Shown here one piece after another: positions 45,450-54,335 of a DNA stretch of 64,000 nucleotides (its first letter is position 1; every line of letters begins with the position of its first letter). The notes below the pieces were generated by a model. The model searched no databases. It had not been told where the DNA came from and was given only the letters and a program-made list of their open reading frames with translations. A program made the position numbers and the translations under genes. The stretch is from Bremerella alba (lineage in GTDB: Bacteria > Planctomycetota > Planctomycetia > Pirellulales > Pirellulaceae), in contig NZ_JABRWO010000003.1 of NCBI RefSeq assembly GCF_013618625.1, forward strand, positions 409,256-473,255, in the 5' to 3' direction.

Positions 45450-45477
45450 ATGATAAAGTGCTGGCACTCTTTAGCAA
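45450..45477 (-). promoter_or_regulatory. candidate ahcY promoter with palindrome in the spacer
   Basis: On the minus strand TTGCTA (45472-45477) and TATCAT (45450-45455) are 16 bases apart. The spacer contains the perfect palindrome AGTGC-TG-GCACT (45457-45468 on the plus strand), a good place for a repressor. About 120 bases of leader follow before ahcY. Confidence 0.4.
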
Positions 45478-45503
45478 CCCGGGATGAGGGGCTCAGGGTA
45501 ACG

Positions 45504-45542
45504 CGAAATCCCAGGTAACAGCTGAGAAAGTCGTGGGATTTC
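45504..45542 (-). repeat. inverted repeat between trpF and ahcY
   Basis: GAAATCCCA (45504-45512) and TGGGATTTC (45534-45542) form perfect 9-bp arms 37 bp after the trpF stop. There is no T-run, so it may be a weak terminator of trpF or an upstream element of ahcY. Confidence 0.45.
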
Positions 45543-45579
45543 AAGAGATACGTCACGTCCACCACGAATCGGATTGGCC

Positions 45580-46254
45580 CTATTCTTGAGGAAGCTCCGC
45601 AAACGCTTTGCGGGCAGCCGAGACGAACGCTTCGACTTTGACGAGATCCTTGACACCGGGCCGACCGTTATTCTCGACCCCACCCGCCACATCGACGGCA
45701 GTTGGCTGAACCGCTTGTATCGCCTCAGCAACATTCAACGGAGTTAACCCCCCAGCTAGAACCAGGTGCTTCAGGTGAGGCATCGTATGCCAAGTGGCAG
45801 CCAAATCCCAGTTGGAAAGCTGCCCCGTCCCACCGAAGAAACCAGGGACTGCCGCATCCATCAGTAGGGCATGAGGGTGAAGGTCATTGGGCAGTGTTGC
45901 CCAGCGACTGAGTGAACCTCGGCTGGCAGCCAGAATGGGAACGCCGGTCGCCTGATTGACAGACTGTGCAAACTCGGCCGATTCGTCCCCGTGAAGTTGG
46001 ATCCAATTGAAACCAACTTGATCGTGAGTTTGTTCAATCTCCTCTTGGGTCGCGTTCACAAACAGACCAACGATTTGCACCTCGCCGCGGATCGTGTTGG
46101 CGATCTTCACTGCGGTCTTCTTTTCCACGCAGCGTTTGCTTTGAGGAAAAAAGTTCAGTCCGATCGCATCGGCCCCGCTATGCGCGACGGCGATTGCGTT
46201 CTCGAAATCGTTCAATCCACAGATTTTGATGCGAAAAATATCAGGGACAGGCAT
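45580..46254 (-). CDS. trpF: phosphoribosylanthranilate isomerase
   Basis: This TIM-barrel enzyme performs the third step of tryptophan synthesis from chorismate. Signatures are FRIKICGLNDFENAIAVAHS, ADAIGLNFFPQSKRCV, VGLFVNATQEEI, IQLHGDESAEF and the C-terminal VDVAGGVENNGRPGVKDLVK (phosphate site), then VEAFVSAARK. The ATG at 46254 gives 224 residues, the usual size; the frame runs to 46356 without support. No other trp gene is adjacent. Confidence 0.95.
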   Translation of the reverse strand: MPVPDIFRIKICGLNDFENAIAVAHSGADAIGLNFFPQSKRCVEKKTAVKIANTIRGEVQIVGLFVNATQEEIEQTHDQVGFNWIQLHGDESAEFAQSVNQATGVPILAASRGSLSRWATLPNDLHPHALLMDAAVPGFFGGTGQLSNWDLAATWHTMPHLKHLVLAGGLTPLNVAEAIQAVQPTAVDVAGGVENNGRPGVKDLVKVEAFVSAARKAFAELPQE

Positions 46255-46407
46255 GATCGACGAAGTCCGTATATTCGTTAACCGCCTCGCTAGACGGAAT
46301 ATTCTTCCTCGCGATACCGATGCAAGGTAGATAGCGGTGATGTCAGGAGGACACACGGTTCTCCTTGCTTATATTTTACAGCATCCTTTGCTCAAGGTGA
46401 CCCGTTG

Positions 46408-47778
46408 GTGTCCATGTCGCAACCACGCTACACTCCCCCTCGATCTCGTCATGGAGGTCTTTGGGTCTGGTACCGCGCCTTGGTGGTGGTCGTGGCCGTC
46501 ATTCTTCTTGGATTGCCATGGTGTCGAACGGACCGATCGGGCTACGTGGCTCATGGCCAGGCAACGATCGTTTCGGACTCTCTCGAACCGGAGGCCCACG
46601 CCCATTTGCAGCCGTTGGTTGAAGAAATATTACAGGCAACGACAACCGACGACCATCTCGTAAACTATTTGGCACAGGACCCCGAGCTACGACAAGATCT
46701 GCAGGTGTCTGATGACCAAGCCGCCCTGGAAATACTTCGCCGCCGCTTAGAAGTTTCACCCAACCGAATTGGTGGCCAAGTTTCCCTTCGCTTAAATTAC
46801 TACGGGGAAGACCGCCTGGCGTGTTCACGGTTACTGTCCCGAATCCTCCAAGATTTCGATCGCGAGTTCAATGATTGGAAGCGAGAAAAGGTCACAGGAA
46901 TTGAAGACACGTACATCGATCAACTCAAAAGCACTGAAAGCGAACTCGCCGCCATGGACGCAGAGCTTCGTGGTCTTGAAGCGACCGTACCAGGTGACGT
47001 GGCGCCAGCTCCAGAAAAATTATCGCTGCCTCGCAGCCCCGCTTGGCTCCTAGCCCAGCAGAAGTTAGATCAAGCGAAATCGCGGCTCAAGGAATTGTTA
47101 GAGACCCGTACTCAGCGGCATCCACTTGTGCAAGATCAAGAGAAGAAGATCGAGAAGCTACAAACGCAATTTGCCGCCCTACCAGAATTTCAGTCGAAAC
47201 CGCTTCCGCCTGAGCCGATGTCGGATCGTGAAAAACTAGTAGAACAATACAAACAGCGAATTGCCGCACTGCATTCAGAAATGGCGCAAAATCAAACTCA
47301 GCTCGACGCGTTGAAGCTTCGGCAAAAAGATGCCGCCAAAGCCCTCGGCTTTCTGAATGGAATAACGATGCAGCATTCCGGTGACATCACCGTCTCTTCG
47401 GTTGGCGGTGTCTGGCGGTCGACGGCGTTATTAGTACTCGGCGGTTGGTCGATCTTCGCAGGTCTGATCGCGTTTCAATTGGCTTCGAGTTCGGCCAGCC
47501 CGGCAATGATTTCCTCGACGCACAAGTTAGCCGCCGCCACACCCCTTGCCGTGGCTGGAACGGTGACCCTTACCGGCAGCACCCAGCCAGAGAGTGGAGG
47601 TGCTTGGCGATTCGGACGAGCATCCTTTGTGCTAACTCGACTTGCGGAATTATCGATTGTATTCGTCATTGGCCTGGTGGTGCTAGCAACCCAGACGCAA
47701 CCTGAATTTAGCCTATTGCTACGAGACGACCCACTGGCAGCATTACGCGAGATGATGCGCAATCTTATCCCATCGTAG
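46408..47778 (+). CDS. Wzz/chain-length-determinant-like polysaccharide protein
   Basis: The protein has an N-terminal membrane helix (ALVVVVAVILLGLPW), a periplasmic Wzz-like alpha/beta part (GYVAHGQATIVSDSLEPEA to SRLLSRILQDFD), a long coiled coil (about residues 165-310) and a second helix (STALLVLGGWSIFAGLIAFQ). A third helix at about 410-430 is followed by a short tail. It lacks the PxxPxxP motif before the last Wzz helix. It heads a run of polysaccharide genes. AAGGTGA seven bases before a GTG at 46408 favours that start; the ATG at 46414 is possible. Confidence 0.75.
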   Translation: MSMSQPRYTPPRSRHGGLWVWYRALVVVVAVILLGLPWCRTDRSGYVAHGQATIVSDSLEPEAHAHLQPLVEEILQATTTDDHLVNYLAQDPELRQDLQVSDDQAALEILRRRLEVSPNRIGGQVSLRLNYYGEDRLACSRLLSRILQDFDREFNDWKREKVTGIEDTYIDQLKSTESELAAMDAELRGLEATVPGDVAPAPEKLSLPRSPAWLLAQQKLDQAKSRLKELLETRTQRHPLVQDQEKKIEKLQTQFAALPEFQSKPLPPEPMSDREKLVEQYKQRIAALHSEMAQNQTQLDALKLRQKDAAKALGFLNGITMQHSGDITVSSVGGVWRSTALLVLGGWSIFAGLIAFQLASSSASPAMISSTHKLAAATPLAVAGTVTLTGSTQPESGGAWRFGRASFVLTRLAELSIVFVIGLVVLATQTQPEFSLLLRDDPLAALREMMRNLIPS

Positions 47779-47919
47779 AAGTAAGTGTGGCTTGCCCAAT
47801 CCTCGGTTTGGAGAACTACGACTTAAAATGCCGATGAAAAGAAAGCCCTGCATTCTCTAGTGGTGAATCGCTCGGCCAGCCGCAAGGACGCGGAGATCAA
47901 ACCCCTTCCCGGGACACGG

Positions 47920-49323
47920 ATGACCATGTACGAAGATTTTTTTGGATTGTCGCATCGCCCATTTCCCAGCGTCCCCTCCTTGGTCGGCTACGTGGAAACG
48001 GAATCTCACCTAGAAGCGATTGAAACCCTGTTGCGTTGTGTTCGCCGTGACGAAGGTGTCGGCACACTGATCTCGGCACCAGGGCTCGGCAAATCGACGA
48101 TCGCTCTGCGACTGCACGAGGAACTAGAAGACGAATTCGAGGTGGTCCGTCTTAATAGTGGTCACTGCGGTTCGCGACGTGCCTTGCTTCAGGCAATCGC
48201 CTATGAGTTGGATTTGCCATGCCGTGGATTGGAAGAAGGGGAGCTGCGAATTCAGTTCGCCGAGTATGTCGAACGACTGGACAGTCGCCGAATGACAGGG
48301 ATTGTCATTCTCGCCGATGAAGCAGATCTGCTGCCGATCCGCCTGTTGGAAGAGCTTCGGCTCTTAACCAATTTCGCTAGTAAAGATCGGTCGCGAGTGT
48401 CGGTTGTCTTGTTAGGGAGTATGTCGTTGGAAGAACGCCTGGCCAGTCCCTACTTGATGTCGTTCAATCAACGAATTGGTGCGCGGACGTTTCTACAATC
48501 GCTTTCCACCGCAGAAGTCGCGAACTATGTCCGTCAGCAAGTGCAAGACGCGGGAGCCAGGCGAACTATTTTCGACGAATCGGCGATCGGGACGATTACC
48601 CAGCGCAGTCAAGGCGTTCCGCGTTTGGTGAATCAAATTTGCGACCATGCTCTGCTGTTGGCAGCTCTGGGGGATGAGACGACGCTGGATGCCGACGCGA
48701 TCGAAGAGGCATGGGCCGACCTGCAGCGGCTCCCAGCTCCTAAGCGACAAATTCGGACGGACAGCGCGCACACGACGGATTCGATGATCGAGTTTGGCTC
48801 GCTGGAAGAAACGAAGCCGGAACCTTTAAACGAATACCCTTCGGTCGTTCGCTTTGAAGAACGATCCCTGGCTGAAGAGCAAGAAGAGTTCTCGCCAGAG
48901 GCCGCAGAAGAGCCTGAAGTCGAACTGGCATTTCAAAATGCCACCAATCCGTTCGACGAGCAATTCGAAAAGGAAGAGGTCGTTATCGATCGATTCGCTT
49001 CGCTGGGTGACCAAGACGTTCGGGGAATTCGGCGGGTGGTTAGCCCACGCAACTCGGAAATCGCTGCGTTTCTGGTCGGCTCCGAAGATAACCCAGCCGA
49101 AGTCGAAGTGGTTCAGCCAAGCTACTCAAATGCTGAGGGTATGGTTGTGTCACGTGACTTCTCTACGCATTCCACTGGATTTACCGATTGGGACGATCGC
49201 GACATTATCGTGATCGACTCCAAGGAAAAGCGTGTGGAAGAACCACAGCATCCCAAGATGCCCGCACCGCGCCGAAGAACGTATCGTCAATTATTCTCTC
49301 AACTGCGTCGCCAACACGCATAA
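47920..49323 (+). CDS. ExeA-like AAA ATPase with acidic C-terminal extension
   Basis: The N-terminus MYEDFFGLSHRPFPSVPSLV is the ExeA/GspA-type start and is followed by Walker A APGLGKST, Walker B IVILADEADLLPIRLL and sensor regions ending SQGVPRLVNQICDHALLLA. Related ATPases accompany exopolysaccharide (exosortase-type) loci. About 200 further acidic residues (from KRQIRTDSAHT on) have no recognised domain. The frame extends to a GTG at 47860; the ATG at 47920 is chosen. It starts 141 bp after the Wzz-like gene and is followed after 9 bp by the next gene. Confidence 0.83.
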   Translation: MTMYEDFFGLSHRPFPSVPSLVGYVETESHLEAIETLLRCVRRDEGVGTLISAPGLGKSTIALRLHEELEDEFEVVRLNSGHCGSRRALLQAIAYELDLPCRGLEEGELRIQFAEYVERLDSRRMTGIVILADEADLLPIRLLEELRLLTNFASKDRSRVSVVLLGSMSLEERLASPYLMSFNQRIGARTFLQSLSTAEVANYVRQQVQDAGARRTIFDESAIGTITQRSQGVPRLVNQICDHALLLAALGDETTLDADAIEEAWADLQRLPAPKRQIRTDSAHTTDSMIEFGSLEETKPEPLNEYPSVVRFEERSLAEEQEEFSPEAAEEPEVELAFQNATNPFDEQFEKEEVVIDRFASLGDQDVRGIRRVVSPRNSEIAAFLVGSEDNPAEVEVVQPSYSNAEGMVVSRDFSTHSTGFTDWDDRDIIVIDSKEKRVEEPQHPKMPAPRRRTYRQLFSQLRRQHA

Positions 49324-49332
49324 GCGGTTCTC

Positions 49333-50892
49333 ATGGCTCGTTTTCTAAAAGCACTGCAAGGTTTGCACTCCGATGTGCCTGAGGCAACTCCTCCGCAAGA
49401 GGCCCCCTCAGGCTCGTCGGATAGGTCACCCGAAGTGTCGAACGAGCCATCGGCTGCGGAAGCGACTCCGCCAGGGGAATCTCCTGCTCGACCGGTGGCA
49501 CAAACCATCGTCATGCCAGAGCAAGCTCAGGAACCGGAGGCGAAGACGCCACCCCAACCGGCCGCTTCACCAGAGCAGAACGAGCTTATCCAAAAGTTAA
49601 CGCTTCAGCTTGCTAGCATGCTGAAGCAGCGTGACAAAGTTGCCCGAGAAGTGTCTCAGGTCAAAGAAGAACTGGCTTCGCACGACCGACGTCACGAAGA
49701 TGAACTCATCGGGCTGCGGGACACGCTCGAGACCCATCAGCAATCGTCTAAGGCGATCGAAGCGAACCTAAAGGCGATTCAGACGGAACTTCGTAGTCAG
49801 TTGCAGAAGCAGCAGGAAGAGTTCACTCAGAAGTTGAGTGAGGTTGAGCTGCGGGTCCAAGCCCAGTCTGCCGCTCCGGCAGTGGCCAAAGATTCCAAAA
49901 CTGAGCAGGATATGCAACGAGTTCGAGAGCAATTGGCCTCTCACGATAAGCGATACGAGCAAGAGATTGTTCGCTTGCGTGATACGCTCGAAACTCACCA
50001 GGAATCAGCAAAGTCAATTCAGACCCAGCTGCTCAAAGAACTAAAGCGGCAGGAAGACTCGTTTACTAAGAAGCTGAGCGATGTCGAGCAGCGTGTAAAG
50101 CACCAGGCCGCAACGGCTTCCACGAGGGAAGTTTCCACTGCGGAAGCAGTTCAGCCTAAACAAAGCGAGCCGACGCAAATGACTGCGGAAGCCTCGATGG
50201 CTTTCAAAGCCCAGGTGCGAGCATCCGAGACCGTAAAGCCGATCCCGGTGCCAGATGCTCTTCATCGCGAGATCGCTTCGCTCAATAGTACGGACTTCTC
50301 GCAGGAACTCGTTCCGCTGTGTGATACCATCTTTGGGACCGTTCAACTTTCGTCGGTTACAGAACCGATGGTCATCTTCCTGGGGACTTGCGTTCCAGGT
50401 CGTGATACATCGGGATTGGCCTTGCGACTGGCATCTTGGCTCAGTCTGAATAAGTGTAATGTGTTCTTGATCGACGGCGAGTTAAGAAACAAAACGCTCT
50501 CCCAGCAATTGGGACTGAAGTCTAGTTCTGGACTCTTCGAGACGGTTCGGCGTGAGACGTATCGGCAAGACGGGACTTACCGTGACAACGATTTAGGCAT
50601 TTCCGTCATGCCGGCGGGAAAGTCTTCTTTCATGCTGACCAACAGCGAACAAGACCTCGCTTCGCTGCGAGATCAGATTCGCGAGATCTTAAAGACATGC
50701 TCAATCGTCTTGATCGCAGGGGAGGGACCAAACACCCCGGCGTCTTGGTTGCTCGCGCAAGTTGCTAACAAGACGTATCTTCAAGCAAATCTGGGGAGCG
50801 TATCCCGCGAGGACATTCAGGCTGCCGTCGATTGCTACCATCGCGTAGGGGTCGATCCGGCTGGGCTTATTGCCACCTCCATTCGCAATTAA
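49333..50892 (+). CDS. coiled-coil protein with degenerate BY-kinase (CpsD/Wzc) domain
   Basis: The 519-residue protein has a Pro/Glu-rich start and a long coiled coil with two copies of an about 70-residue unit (landmarks ELASHDRRHEDELIGLRDTL and QLASHDKRYEQEIVRLRDTL). A C-terminal P-loop-like domain follows. At about residues 351-362 the Walker A region is TCVPGRDTSGLAL, where active enzymes have PGEGKST; the lysine is absent. The Walker A' region VFLIDGELR is kept except for Asp to Glu. The C-terminal tyrosine cluster of active BY-kinases is missing. It probably acts as a non-catalytic partner of polysaccharide assembly. Confidence 0.75.
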   Translation: MARFLKALQGLHSDVPEATPPQEAPSGSSDRSPEVSNEPSAAEATPPGESPARPVAQTIVMPEQAQEPEAKTPPQPAASPEQNELIQKLTLQLASMLKQRDKVAREVSQVKEELASHDRRHEDELIGLRDTLETHQQSSKAIEANLKAIQTELRSQLQKQQEEFTQKLSEVELRVQAQSAAPAVAKDSKTEQDMQRVREQLASHDKRYEQEIVRLRDTLETHQESAKSIQTQLLKELKRQEDSFTKKLSDVEQRVKHQAATASTREVSTAEAVQPKQSEPTQMTAEASMAFKAQVRASETVKPIPVPDALHREIASLNSTDFSQELVPLCDTIFGTVQLSSVTEPMVIFLGTCVPGRDTSGLALRLASWLSLNKCNVFLIDGELRNKTLSQQLGLKSSSGLFETVRRETYRQDGTYRDNDLGISVMPAGKSSFMLTNSEQDLASLRDQIREILKTCSIVLIAGEGPNTPASWLLAQVANKTYLQANLGSVSREDIQAAVDCYHRVGVDPAGLIATSIRN

Positions 50893-50968
50893 GTGCTATA
50901 CTTGGCTGCTAAGTCGTTAGTCCTTGCGATCAGCCTAGACGAACAAACCCTCAGCCAAACTAGTTGCC

Positions 50969-51913
50969 ATGGCCAAGTATCTTGTTACCGGCGGTGCCGG
51001 TTTTATCGGTTCTCACATTGTTAACGGTTTGCTTGCCCGAGGGGACGAGGTTGTAATCTACGACAATCTCAGCACGGGAAGCCGGAAGAACCTGCCCGAA
51101 CATGGCAATGCAACGTTTATCGAAGGATCGATTACCGACGCTGATGACTTAGCCAAAGCGCTCGATGGTGTCGAATACGTATTTCACCAAGCGGCTCTCG
51201 CGTCGGTTCCTCTGAGTGTCGAGCGACCGTTAGATACCAATTTGCACTGCGTCACCGGTACGCTGAATGTATTGAACGAATCCCGCAAGGCTGGCGTGAA
51301 GCGGGTCGTCTATGCTGCATCGAGCAGTGCCTATGGCGATCAGCCCAATCTGGCGAAGCGCGAATCCGATTTGCCTGCTCCCCTTTCCCCCTACGCGGTC
51401 GCGAAACTAGCTGGCGAATATTACTGCCAGGCGTTTTATCACACGTATGGACTGGAAACAGTCGGTCTGCGTTATTTCAACGTATTTGGCCCGCGGCAAG
51501 ATCCTGATAGCCCCTATTCGGCCGTGATTCCAATCTTTCTGACACTGCTTTTAAGCGGTAAGCAACCGGTCGTCTATGGAGACGGTCAGCAGTCGCGTGA
51601 CTTCACCTACGTGAAGAACATCGTTAATGCCAACCTGAATGCGATGGCCGCCGAAGATGTCGCTGGCAAGGTCATCAATGTGGCCAATGGCAAGAGTACT
51701 TCGCTGCTAACGCTTTTGAAATTGCTCAACCAGAATCTAGGAACGGACGTCCAAGCCAAGCACGATCCGCCCCGCGCTGGTGACGTCCGCGATAGCATGG
51801 CCGACAACACGCTGGCCACGAAGCTGTTGAACTACGAGATCGAAGTCGACTTCGAAGAGGGACTTAAGCGTTCGATTGAATATTATCGCGAGTTGGCCCT
51901 GCAACGAGCATAA
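50969..51913 (+). CDS. NAD-dependent epimerase/dehydratase (UDP-sugar 4-epimerase-like)
   Basis: The 314-residue extended SDR protein has the NAD motif YLVTGGAGFIGSHIVNGLLA, the catalytic SSAYG and YAVAK (Tyr-x3-Lys), and YFNVFGPRQDPDSPYSAVIP. This is the pattern of UDP-GlcNAc/UDP-glucose 4-epimerases of surface-polysaccharide loci. The exact sugar is not deducible. It is the last gene of the Wzz-ExeA-BY-kinase run, 76 bp after its neighbour. Confidence 0.9.
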   Translation: MAKYLVTGGAGFIGSHIVNGLLARGDEVVIYDNLSTGSRKNLPEHGNATFIEGSITDADDLAKALDGVEYVFHQAALASVPLSVERPLDTNLHCVTGTLNVLNESRKAGVKRVVYAASSSAYGDQPNLAKRESDLPAPLSPYAVAKLAGEYYCQAFYHTYGLETVGLRYFNVFGPRQDPDSPYSAVIPIFLTLLLSGKQPVVYGDGQQSRDFTYVKNIVNANLNAMAAEDVAGKVINVANGKSTSLLTLLKLLNQNLGTDVQAKHDPPRAGDVRDSMADNTLATKLLNYEIEVDFEEGLKRSIEYYRELALQRA

Positions 51914-51924
51914 GCTCGACGATT

Positions 51925-53205
51925 CTACAGCGACTCGTTGACACAGTGAGAACGCTCTTCCAATACCGGCGGATCATCTTCCTGGGCAACAATCGGCTTT
52001 GCGAATCGTTGATTCAATAACGCGATGATGGCCAACAGTACAGCAACGCTCAAGAAGGTAATTGGATACGCTGGAAGGTCTGCTTTGCGGCTGCCAGCGA
52101 TCATCAGTCCGATAAGTGGCTGACCAAACAAACCGCCTGAGTCGAGCATCACCAGCATCAAGTTCGTACCGGTTCCACGGTACTTCTTCGGAAACGCGAT
52201 ACTCCCGCCGCCGATGATCGCCGGGAAAATCAGCGCGTGGGCTACGCCTCCCACGATCGCCGGTAGCGGCAACAGCCAGGGGTTTCTTGCCAAGAGGTAA
52301 AGCGTCAGGCTAAACGACAACAGCAAGATGCCGATCGTGGCCGCATTCTTCACGCCAATGCGTTCTGGCACTTTGCGGGTAAGCAACCGGCAGGTAAACG
52401 CTGTGACCGCGTACACAAGAAAGAACGAGCTAATATGCTCGATACCAATTTCTTTGGCGTAGCTTCGCAAAAAGATCTGAGGGAACAGCACACCGAAGCC
52501 CATCGCAAAAGACATGACGAGCATCCAGCCGGGATGATATTGGCGGATCAAGCGAATGAGCGAGGGGTGGTCGATCGAACGCCGCGGTTTATCGCCGCGA
52601 GTGGCGAAAAAGGTGAACCCGATCGACACGACACAGGCACCCAATGCAACTAAAAACATGGCTTGGATCTTGGCATCTGGGGTCGCACTTCCAGCGAAGA
52701 TAATGTCACCAATCAAAGGTCCGATTGCTAAGCCAATAAATCCGGACGAACCCAACACGCCAATCAGTTCAGTACTGCGCCCCTTGGGGGCTTTGAGGGA
52801 AATGGCCGTGATCGAAGCTCCGAATGCCCCTGCGAGACCTACCATGTACGCAAGTCGCAGCAGGTAAATCATCGGACCATTCACGTCACCCACAAAGAAG
52901 TGTCCCAGGATGGAACTGAGAAGCAGGACGAGTGAACCGATCCAAACTATCCGGGTTCCCAATCGGTCGATGACCGCCCCCTGAGCAAACCGAGCAAGCA
53001 CGGCTCCACCCATGCCGACTCCGGTAATAAGGCCAAGATGGTATTCGTCACCACCGAGATAATTGACAAAGTCGAAGTAACGGAACAGGGAACTGTTACA
53101 GACAATCAGCGCCATATTGGCAAAGTAGGTCAGCCAGAATTCGCGGCCGTAAGCAATTTGCGGGGCAGGCGATGCTTTATCGGCCGTTACTACGGCGGAA
53201 TTCAT
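51925..53205 (-). CDS. MFS transporter
   Basis: The protein has 12 predicted helices with the MFS pattern (GAVIDRLGTRIVWIGSLVLL after helix 2) and a long middle loop. GAGG before the ATG at 53205 sets the start, giving 426 residues. A much longer frame to 53814 would overlap the opposite-strand mannosyltransferase and is rejected. The substrate is unknown; its place next to polysaccharide genes may be incidental. Confidence 0.85.
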   Translation of the reverse strand: MNSAVVTADKASPAPQIAYGREFWLTYFANMALIVCNSSLFRYFDFVNYLGGDEYHLGLITGVGMGGAVLARFAQGAVIDRLGTRIVWIGSLVLLLSSILGHFFVGDVNGPMIYLLRLAYMVGLAGAFGASITAISLKAPKGRSTELIGVLGSSGFIGLAIGPLIGDIIFAGSATPDAKIQAMFLVALGACVVSIGFTFFATRGDKPRRSIDHPSLIRLIRQYHPGWMLVMSFAMGFGVLFPQIFLRSYAKEIGIEHISSFFLVYAVTAFTCRLLTRKVPERIGVKNAATIGILLLSFSLTLYLLARNPWLLPLPAIVGGVAHALIFPAIIGGGSIAFPKKYRGTGTNLMLVMLDSGGLFGQPLIGLMIAGSRKADLPAYPITFLSVAVLLAIIALLNQRFAKPIVAQEDDPPVLEERSHCVNESL

Positions 53206-53325
53206 GGGTCCTCGGCTCGGTTTTGTGATCGCTCGGGTTAGAATGTAAGTATAGGCATTCCTGAGCAGGGGAATCCCTGGAAGCCTTACCTGGGACCGTC
53301 TGAGCACGAACTTTTGACAAACAAA

Positions 53326-54126
53326 ATGAGCAAAATCGCTGACAATATCGAGTCGACTCCCCATAGCGATCTGGCTAAGGGAGACGAACATTCCGTGAAG
53401 ACTGGACGCATCCTGGTTGCCATCGCCACATACAACGAGATCGAGAACTTGCCGATCCTTGTGGAACGACTCGTGGACACTTTGCCGGAAGCCGATTTGC
53501 TGGTCATCGATGATGGCTCGCCTGACGGAACCGGCCAGTGGTGCGAGGAACATGCCAAGATGAACGTGCGAATGCACTGTCTTCATCGAAAGGGAAAGCC
53601 TGGCCTGGGTTCGGCAATCATCGCCGCAATGCAGTATGCCATCGACAATAACTACGATGTTATGGTCAATCTGGATGCTGATCTGAGCCATCCTCCTGAG
53701 AAGATCCCCGAACTGCTCGAAGCATGGCGTCTCGCCGATTCCGATAGTACGGTCGCGATTGGCTCGCGATATATCCACGGTGGTGGCATCAGCGGTTGGC
53801 CTTTGAAGCGTCATTTCATGAGCCGCGCGATCAACATGTATACGCGGTGGTTATTGTGGTTACCCATGGCCGACTGCAGTGGCAGTTTTCGGGCCTACCC
53901 TGTGAACCTTCTACGAAAGATCGACTTCGACTCGTTTCTGAGTTACGGATACTCCTTCTTTGAGGAAGTGCTCTACCATTTGAAAGAGCAAGGAGCATCG
54001 TTTGTTGAAGTTCCATTCCAGTTTGTCGAGCGTCAGTACGGTAGCTCCAAGATCAATATGCGGAAGGCGATCGTCGCGGTCTGGACGATCTTCCGCTTGG
54101 GATTGAAAGCCTGGAATCCCTTTTAG
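53326..54126 (+). CDS. polyprenol-phosphate mannosyltransferase-like GT2 glycosyltransferase
   Basis: The 266-residue GT2 enzyme has VAIATYNEIENLPILVERLV, the DDGSPDGT motif, the DxD-like NLDADLSHPPEKIPEL, the GSRYIHGGGISGWPLKRHFM stretch, CSGSFRAYP and EVPFQFVERQYGSSKI, as in DPM1-type proteins. It would transfer mannose or glucose from a nucleotide sugar to a polyprenol phosphate for later use outside the membrane. The C-terminus has no extra membrane helices. A start at TTG 53314 is possible; ATG 53326 is chosen. Confidence 0.88.
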   Translation: MSKIADNIESTPHSDLAKGDEHSVKTGRILVAIATYNEIENLPILVERLVDTLPEADLLVIDDGSPDGTGQWCEEHAKMNVRMHCLHRKGKPGLGSAIIAAMQYAIDNNYDVMVNLDADLSHPPEKIPELLEAWRLADSDSTVAIGSRYIHGGGISGWPLKRHFMSRAINMYTRWLLWLPMADCSGSFRAYPVNLLRKIDFDSFLSYGYSFFEEVLYHLKEQGASFVEVPFQFVERQYGSSKINMRKAIVAVWTIFRLGLKAWNPF

Positions 54127-54335
54127 AACGCCAGCCGGAAACGTTGTCAGGGGCAAAGCCACGGACATGATATGCGGCATGGTGCGAAGAGACCAATAAT
54201 TTGACCCTGCCGTGCCGCTAAAAAAGGGGGGGGCGCCATCGACAACCATTCTCTAGTGGTTTGTGAATTCTCACGGGTTTATGATGGAGCGTGAATTACT
54301 TCCCTGCCCCCTCATCGTCGAAAGGACCCCAATCG

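Noticed and set aside
45332..45580. SAH riboswitch upstream of ahcY
   Set aside because: I looked for the conserved riboswitch core in the leader and did not find it; the inverted repeats there are of another kind.
53206..53814. N-terminal extension of the MFS transporter by about 200 residues
   Set aside because: It overlaps the certain mannosyltransferase gene on the other strand, and a binding site marks the start at 53205.
54222..54237. A-run followed by a G-run before the DUF6807 gene
   Set aside because: A short low-complexity stretch with no structure or motif around it.
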